Shown one piece after another: positions 59,556 through 64,000 of a DNA stretch of 64,000 nucleotides; the stretch's first letter is position 1, and every line of letters begins with the position of its first letter. The notes beneath the pieces are model-generated. The model ran no database searches. It was not told the DNA's origin and was given only the letters and a program-made list of their open reading frames with translations. The stretch is from Nitrospira sp. (GTDB lineage Bacteria > Nitrospirota > Nitrospiria > Nitrospirales > Nitrospiraceae): the NCBI GenBank assembly GCA_005116835.1, contig SWDM01000004.1, forward strand, positions 248,227 through 312,226, given 5' to 3'. Made by a program: the position numbers and the translations under genes.

Positions 59556-60227
59556 TTACCCAAGTCTGCGGTCAAATACCGACTCTTTATTGAGGGGCTG
59601 CAGGGGAAGAACTTCCCCCTTATAGATCCAGGTCTTGATCCCGATCTGCCCCATCGTCGTGTGGGCTTCGGCAAACCCATAATCGATGTCCGCCCTGAGC
59701 GTATGCAGCGGCACTCGCCCTTCACGGTACCATTCAGAGCGCGCGATTTCTGCGCCGCCAAGACGGCCCCCAACCATAATCTTGATACCTTGAGCTCCGA
59801 GACGAAGCGCAGACTGCACGCTCCGTTTCATGGCCCGACGGAACGCCACTCGCTTTTCCAACTGAGTGGCGACGTTCTCACAGACTAACTGCGCATCCAG
59901 TTCCGGCTTCTTGATTTCCTTCACCGTAATGTAGACCTGGCCACCGTAACTCTTGACCAGCTCCGCCTTGAGCTTATCGACCTCAGCTCCCTTACGTCCG
60001 ATGATGATACCGGGACGCGCCGTATGAATAATGACCCTGGTCTGGTCTCCTGAACGCTCGATCTCGACCTTGGACACGCCCGCATGAAAGAGCCGCTGTT
60101 TAACCATCTTACGGATCTTGATGTCCTGATGGAGCAGCTTCGCGTAATCCTTGCCTGCATACCATCGAGATGACCACGTGACGTTGTACCCTAGCCGGTA
60201 CCCGATCGGATGTGTCTTATGCCCCAT
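59556..60227 (-). CDS. rpsC: 30S ribosomal protein S3
   Basis: It lies at the mRNA entry and is 223 residues: [20 protein letters not shown], a KH domain with [20 protein letters not shown], and [20 protein letters not shown] with [20 protein letters not shown]. It is complete. Confidence 0.98.
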   Translation of the reverse strand: MGHKTHPIGYRLGYNVTWSSRWYAGKDYAKLLHQDIKIRKMVKQRLFHAGVSKVEIERSGDQTRVIIHTARPGIIIGRKGAEVDKLKAELVKSYGGQVYITVKEIKKPELDAQLVCENVATQLEKRVAFRRAMKRSVQSALRLGAQGIKIMVGGRLGGAEIARSEWYREGRVPLHTLRADIDYGFAEAHTTMGQIGIKTWIYKGEVLPLQPLNKESVFDRRLG

Positions 60228-60283
60228 AACTACTTGTGCCTCACTGAGCCGGAAAATGAATCGATTCCGTTAGCCATTTCTAT

Positions 60284-60646
60284 CTACTTCTTTTCCTTCG
60301 CATCCGCCACATTCGGAGCCGACACAACGACGGTGATGTGACTCATACGTTTCTGAATCGCATTGGCACGCCCCTGCGAGCGAGATCGAAACCGTTTCAA
60401 TGTCGGCCCGCAGTCGACAAACGCCTTGGAGACCACCATTGAATCGCTATCGCCCATCTCCTTCTGCTCTGCATTGGCGACGGCGGACCTCAATAGTTTC
60501 TCCACCACTCTCGACGCCTGACGCGGCAAGTTTCGAAGCAATGCTAAGGCCATTGGAACCTGCTGCCCACGGATCAAATCGATCACCGGGCGGGCCTTCC
60601 TCGGAGCGATACGTACAAAACGCAGAACTGCTTGTGCTTCAGCCAT
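60284..60646 (-). CDS. rplV: 50S ribosomal protein L22
   Basis: It is 120 residues with a loop that lines the exit tunnel: [49 protein letters not shown] and [20 protein letters not shown]. The usual length is about 110. Confidence 0.97.
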   Translation of the reverse strand: MAEAQAVLRFVRIAPRKARPVIDLIRGQQVPMALALLRNLPRQASRVVEKLLRSAVANAEQKEMGDSDSMVVSKAFVDCGPTLKRFRSRSQGRANAIQKRMSHITVVVSAPNVADAKEKK

Positions 60647-60690
60647 AACCGTCCTATCCCATCGAGTTTACCGAGACCGGAGCCGATCGC

Positions 60691-60978
60691 CTACTTAAGG
60701 GCGACCGACTTCTCTGTTCTGGCGTGCCCATGCCCCTTAAAGAACCTGGTCGGAGCAAATTCACCCAACTTATGCCCGACCATGTTTTCTGTCACAAAGA
60801 CCGGAATAAATTTTTTCCCGTTATGAACCGCGAACGTATGTCCGATCATATCCGGAATGACCGTGGACCGCCGCGACCAAGTCTTAATGATCTTTCGGTC
60901 CTTATTCTGATTCATCCGCTCCACCTTCTCAAGCAGATGATCGTCAACAAAAGCGCCCTTACTGACTGACCTCGGCAT
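60691..60978 (-). CDS. rpsS: 30S ribosomal protein S19
   Basis: It is 95 residues: [60 protein letters not shown] and [11 protein letters not shown]. It is a small-subunit head protein, in standard order after rplB. Confidence 0.98.
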   Translation of the reverse strand: MPRSVSKGAFVDDHLLEKVERMNQNKDRKIIKTWSRRSTVIPDMIGHTFAVHNGKKFIPVFVTENMVGHKLGEFAPTRFFKGHGHARTEKSVALK

Positions 60979-60987
60979 CGCGTACTC

Positions 60988-61812
60988 CTACTTGCGGCGG
61001 GAAATAATGAACTTGTCCGTCGCCTTGTTGTTCCGGGTCTTATAACCCTTAGTCGGAAGACCCCATGGAGAGACCGGATGGGGGTTACCCTGCCCGGATT
61101 TCCCTTCGCCGCCACCGTGAGGATGGTCGACTGGGTTCATCACGACACCGCGCACGTTAGGCCGCCGTCCCAACCACCGATTTCGGCCGGCCTTCCCGAC
61201 ATTGATATTTTCATGATCCGTATTTCCCACCTGTCCGACGGTTGCCAGACAGGTCGACAGGATCTTCCGCATTTCTCCCGATCTCAGTCGCACCTGCACA
61301 TAATCGCCGTCACGGCCCATGACCTGCGCAGCGCCACCGGCGCTACGAATCAGCTGTCCACCTTTTCCAGGCTTCAACTCGATATTATGAATCGTCGTTC
61401 CCAATGGCATACTGGACAGAGGCAAGGCATTCCCAATACGAACCTCCGACCCGACACCGCACTGCACCGTATCCCCAACCTTTAAACCTACAGGGGCCAG
61501 GATATAACGCTTCTCACCATCCTTATAGTGCACCAAGGCAATTCTTGCCGACCGATTGGGGTCGTATTCAAGAGCGGCAATCTTCCCAGGAATTCCTGAC
61601 TTATCTCGCTTAAAGTCAATTTTTCTATAGAGACGCTTATGCCCGCCCCCACGGAACCGCACAGTCGTCCGCCCATCGTTGTTTCTGGCGCCGGTACTGC
61701 GACGGAATGACGTGAGAGACTTCTCAGGCCTCTTCTTCGACAGGTCTTCGGTCGTCACCGCAGTCATCCCGCGGCGTCCAGGCGTTCTTGGCTTATATGC
61801 TCTTATTCCCAT
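60988..61812 (-). CDS. rplB: 50S ribosomal protein L2
   Basis: It is 274 residues and needed for subunit joining and peptidyl-transferase function: [27 protein letters not shown]-type [18 protein letters not shown], and the conserved [20 protein letters not shown], which includes the functionally important His. It is complete. Confidence 0.98.
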   Translation of the reverse strand: MGIRAYKPRTPGRRGMTAVTTEDLSKKRPEKSLTSFRRSTGARNNDGRTTVRFRGGGHKRLYRKIDFKRDKSGIPGKIAALEYDPNRSARIALVHYKDGEKRYILAPVGLKVGDTVQCGVGSEVRIGNALPLSSMPLGTTIHNIELKPGKGGQLIRSAGGAAQVMGRDGDYVQVRLRSGEMRKILSTCLATVGQVGNTDHENINVGKAGRNRWLGRRPNVRGVVMNPVDHPHGGGEGKSGQGNPHPVSPWGLPTKGYKTRNNKATDKFIISRRK

Positions 61813-61863
61813 GCGACTCTCGTCCTTCCAGCACTCCGAAATCAGTCCGGTGCAAAGCCCCGG

Positions 61864-62157
61864 CTATGCGCTCTCGTACAACTCCAACTTTTCTCCCGCC
61901 TTGAGCTTCACAAAAGCCTTTTTCCAATCCGATCGTTTACCGGAGAAACGCCCCAAGCGCTTGACCTTCCCAAGAACGTTCATGACATTCACTCGCTCGA
62001 CCTTGACCTTCAAGAGCGTTTCAACCGCCTGCTTGATCTGGAGACGATTCGCATCCCGATGAACCAGAAAGCCGATCGTGTTGTTGGCTTCACGCATCGC
62101 TGTGATCTTTTCGGTCAGCAACGGCTGCAAGAGAATGCTATGGATACCAGCCTTCAT
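61864..62157 (-). CDS. rplW: 50S ribosomal protein L23
   Basis: It is 97 residues at the tunnel exit, the docking site of trigger factor and SRP: LLQPLLTEKITAMREANNTI, FLVHRDANRLQIKQAVETLL and VERVNVMNVLGKVKRLGRFS. It overlaps rplD by 4 nt. Confidence 0.97.
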   Translation of the reverse strand: MKAGIHSILLQPLLTEKITAMREANNTIGFLVHRDANRLQIKQAVETLLKVKVERVNVMNVLGKVKRLGRFSGKRSDWKKAFVKLKAGEKLELYESA

Positions 62158-62777
62158 GACCAGACCTCTTTCACCCGCGGCAACTCGCGTTCAGGAATCA
62201 GAATCAGCTCAGCTCGAACAATGTCGTAGACGTTCAACCCTTCAGGCCCCACCACACAAACATTAGGAAGATTACCTGCCGCTTGAGCCAGTCCAGCATG
62301 TCCGGGACCAGCCACAATCAAGGCATAGACCCCAGCGCCCAACGTATTCAGTACTTGAGCCAACACCTTCGTTTTCGGCTGGTCCAAGGACAGATTCGAT
62401 ACAATGATCACCTGTCCATCCGCCAACTTTGCCGACAGGGCGCTTTGCAACGCTGCCCGATACTTCTTTTTCGGCATGCTGTAGGAGTAGTCCCGCGGCT
62501 TTGGCCCAAACACCGATCCGCCATGGCGCCATACAGGAGAGCGGATCGACCCTGCTCTAGCCCGGCCAGTATGCTTTTGTTTCCATGGCTTTTTCCCGGA
62601 CCCTGCCACTTCTCCACGTCGCAATGTCGATGCAGTCCCCTGACGCTCACAAGCGCGTTGCATCACCACGGCTTCATGAACTAACGCAGTATGGGGTTTG
62701 CAGCCGAACACTTCTTCAGGAAGATCGACAGACCCGACTTTTTGTTTTTTCAAATCAACGACGTCAACCGTGGGCAT
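62154..62777 (-). CDS. rplD: 50S ribosomal protein L4
   Basis: It is 207 residues: MPTVDVVDLKKQKVGSVDLP, RQGTASTLRRGEVAGSGKKP-like (here ERQGTASTLRRGEVAGSGKK), WKQKHTGRARAGSIRSPVWR and GGSVFGPKPRDYSYSMPKK. It also autoregulates the S10 operon in model bacteria. It lies 3 nt after rplC. Confidence 0.97.
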   Translation of the reverse strand: MPTVDVVDLKKQKVGSVDLPEEVFGCKPHTALVHEAVVMQRACERQGTASTLRRGEVAGSGKKPWKQKHTGRARAGSIRSPVWRHGGSVFGPKPRDYSYSMPKKKYRAALQSALSAKLADGQVIIVSNLSLDQPKTKVLAQVLNTLGAGVYALIVAGPGHAGLAQAAGNLPNVCVVGPEGLNVYDIVRAELILIPERELPRVKEVWS

Positions 62778-62780
62778 GCC

Positions 62781-63401
62781 CTATCCCTTCTTCGACTTTC
62801 TCACCATGATCAACCCGTTAGCCGCGCCAGGAATAGCTCCCCGCACGAATAACAAATTCTCATCTGGCCTGGATTCAACAACTTTCAATCGTTGAGCCGT
62901 AATCCGCTTCGCCCCCATGTGCCCAGGCAAGGTTTTCCCTTTCCAGACCCGAGAAGGATAAGAACTCGCGCCCATCGAACCGGGGTGACGATGGAACATG
63001 GAACCGTGAGATTCAGGCCCACCAGCATAATGATGCCGCTTCACCACTCCCTGGAACCCCTTGCCCTTCGAAATACCGATGACATCCACCCAGTCGCCCT
63101 TTTTAAAGATATCGACTTTTATGGATTGCCCCACCGTCACATCACCAACCTTTTGAAACTCTCTAAGAACACGAGTGGCCGGCGCTTCCGTTTTCTTTAG
63201 ATGCCCTAGTTCAGCCTTGGATAACTTGCGTTCTTTGACTTCGCCAAAAGACAGTTGGACGGACTCATATCCATCGCGTTCCTTCGTCTTGATTGTGACC
63301 ACTCGGCAAGGACCTGCTTCAATGACGGTCACGGGCGTAAACCTCGTCTCGTCAAATATCTGGGTCATCCCCAACTTTTTACCCAACAACCCGTTCGTCA
63401 T
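62781..63401 (-). CDS. rplC: 50S ribosomal protein L3
   Basis: It is 206 residues from ATG 63401 (AAGGAA upstream; a TTG 2 codons earlier is also possible): MTNGLLGKKLGMTQIFDETR, VIGISKGKGFQGVVKRHHYA, GSMFHRHPGSMGASSYPSRV and MGAKRITAQRLKVVESRPDE. The conserved peptidyl-transferase-side loop is intact. Confidence 0.97.
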   Translation of the reverse strand: MTNGLLGKKLGMTQIFDETRFTPVTVIEAGPCRVVTIKTKERDGYESVQLSFGEVKERKLSKAELGHLKKTEAPATRVLREFQKVGDVTVGQSIKVDIFKKGDWVDVIGISKGKGFQGVVKRHHYAGGPESHGSMFHRHPGSMGASSYPSRVWKGKTLPGHMGAKRITAQRLKVVESRPDENLLFVRGAIPGAANGLIMVRKSKKG

Positions 63402-63442
63402 AAGCAACGTTCCTTGTCAGCCAACGGCCCTTAAGAAATCAA

Positions 63443-63757
63443 TCAGAGCTTAATCTCGACGTCCACGCCTGCAGCTAAATTCAACTTCATCAGGGAATCC
63501 ATGGTTTCTGGAGTTGCATCCATGATGTCCATCAATCGCTTATGCGTTCTAATTTCAAACTGCTCGCGGGCTTTCTTATCCGCATGCGTGGCGCTCTGCA
63601 CCGTAAACTTCTCGATGCGGGTAGGAAGCGGAATCGGTCCGACAATTTTTGCCCCGCTGCGGCGGACGGTCTCGACGATTTCCGCGACAGACTGATCCAA
63701 GACACGATAGTCAAACCCGCGTAAGCGAATCCTGATTCTTTGTTCAACCTTAACCAT
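63443..63757 (-). CDS. rpsJ: 30S ribosomal protein S10
   Basis: It is 104 residues: [40 protein letters not shown] and [20 protein letters not shown]. Besides its ribosomal role it is NusE, part of antitermination complexes. It is the first gene after tuf and starts the S10 operon. Confidence 0.98.
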   Translation of the reverse strand: MVKVEQRIRIRLRGFDYRVLDQSVAEIVETVRRSGAKIVGPIPLPTRIEKFTVQSATHADKKAREQFEIRTHKRLMDIMDATPETMDSLMKLNLAAGVDVEIKL

Positions 63758-63784
63758 TCATTCCTCTATCCATCCGGCTTATCA

Positions 63785-64000
63785 TTACGCCAGAATTTCA
63801 GTGACGACGCCGGAGCCGACGGTCTTGCCGCCCTCGCGCACGGCGAACCGTAACCCCTGATCCATTGCAATCGGACTAATCAACTCCCCCGTCACACTCA
63901 CATTGTCCCCCGGCATCACCATCTCCACCCCCGGATTCAACGTCATCACCCCCGTGACATCCGTCGTCCGGAAATAGAACTGCGGCCGGTACCCGTTGAA
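63785..64000 (-). CDS. tuf: Elongation factor Tu, C-terminal part
   Basis: The frame runs off the end of the window, so 71 C-terminal residues are visible. [20 protein letters not shown], then [20 protein letters not shown] and [20 protein letters not shown], are domain 3 of EF-Tu. It delivers aminoacyl-tRNA to the ribosome. It lies 27 nt before rpsJ, in the common str-S10 linkage. Confidence 0.97.
   Translation of the reverse strand, partial: FNGYRPQFYFRTTDVTGVMTLNPGVEMVMPGDNVSVTGELISPIAMDQGLRFAVREGGKTVGSGVVTEILA

Overview
The window looks like a chromosomal stretch of a Nitrospira-type nitrifier (phylum Nitrospirota). This is an inference from gene content and protein style: a large nitrogen-acquisition block (PII/GlnD/GlnE/GlnA/AmtB, a urea ABC transporter, urease without UreE), diderm envelope genes (LptA/LptB/LptC, outer-membrane barrels, type IV pilus secretin) and a complete S10-spc-alpha ribosomal cluster. 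An AmtB-type rather than Rh-type ammonium channel fits canonical nitrite-oxidising Nitrospira or clade B comammox better than clade A comammox, but the window alone cannot settle this.

Layout. (1) 1-7.0 kb: the 3' end of glnE (+), then on the minus strand amtB > glnB > glnD > glnA, the classical PII control circuit. (2) 7.4-12.4 kb: an outer-membrane porin (-), then on the plus strand a DUF2490 protein, a periplasmic alpha-carbonic anhydrase and a lipoprotein. (3) 12.6-30 kb: a minus-strand urea block, transcribed in the order porin, urtA-B-C-D-E, a small lipoprotein, ureA-ureB, IS110, ureC, ureF, a DUF433/DUF5615 toxin-antitoxin pair on the opposite strand, ureG-ureD, nadE. Urea would cross the outer membrane by the porin, be bound by UrtA, imported by UrtBCDE and hydrolysed by UreABC. 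Ammonium then feeds GlnA, whose activity is set by GlnE, GlnD and GlnB. (4) 30-36 kb: a NarL-type response regulator and a Cache/PAS histidine kinase, a second lipoprotein paralogous to the one at 11.4 kb, a GAF-GAF-ANTAR antiterminator and aroB. (5) 37-42 kb: pilM-N-O-P-Q. (6) 42.5-47.8 kb: lptC-lptA-lptB-rpoN-hpf-rapZ. (7) 48-64 kb: rplQ back through rpsJ to the 3' end of tuf.

The most interesting content is non-coding. Several inverted-repeat families occupy the gene 3' ends, usually within about 15 nt of a stop codon: a 120-210 bp palindromic element (three copies), a hairpin family with a conserved core but copy-specific outer stems (four copies), arrays of a 15-bp unit AGGCTGAAGGGGTTC (four loci), heptamer CGTGAAG/TTTCACG tracts, and a short GGGACAGGCACCG-type hairpin of which one copy lies in frame inside ureD. 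The IS110 element between ureB and ureC sits inside one copy of the large palindromic element. The 195-nt leader of the IS can fold into a bridge-RNA-like structure. Its internal loop carries ACTCCCT, identical to the left flank, and GCCGCAGCG, complementary to the right flank. This is direct sequence support for an RNA-guided insertion that targeted a dispersed repeat and split the urease operon. Two porin genes share a conserved upstream dyad, suggesting common regulation.

Only two hairpins with convincing U-tracts were seen, so the stop-proximal inverted repeats may do much of the 3'-end work here. No tRNA, rRNA or CRISPR array was recognised.
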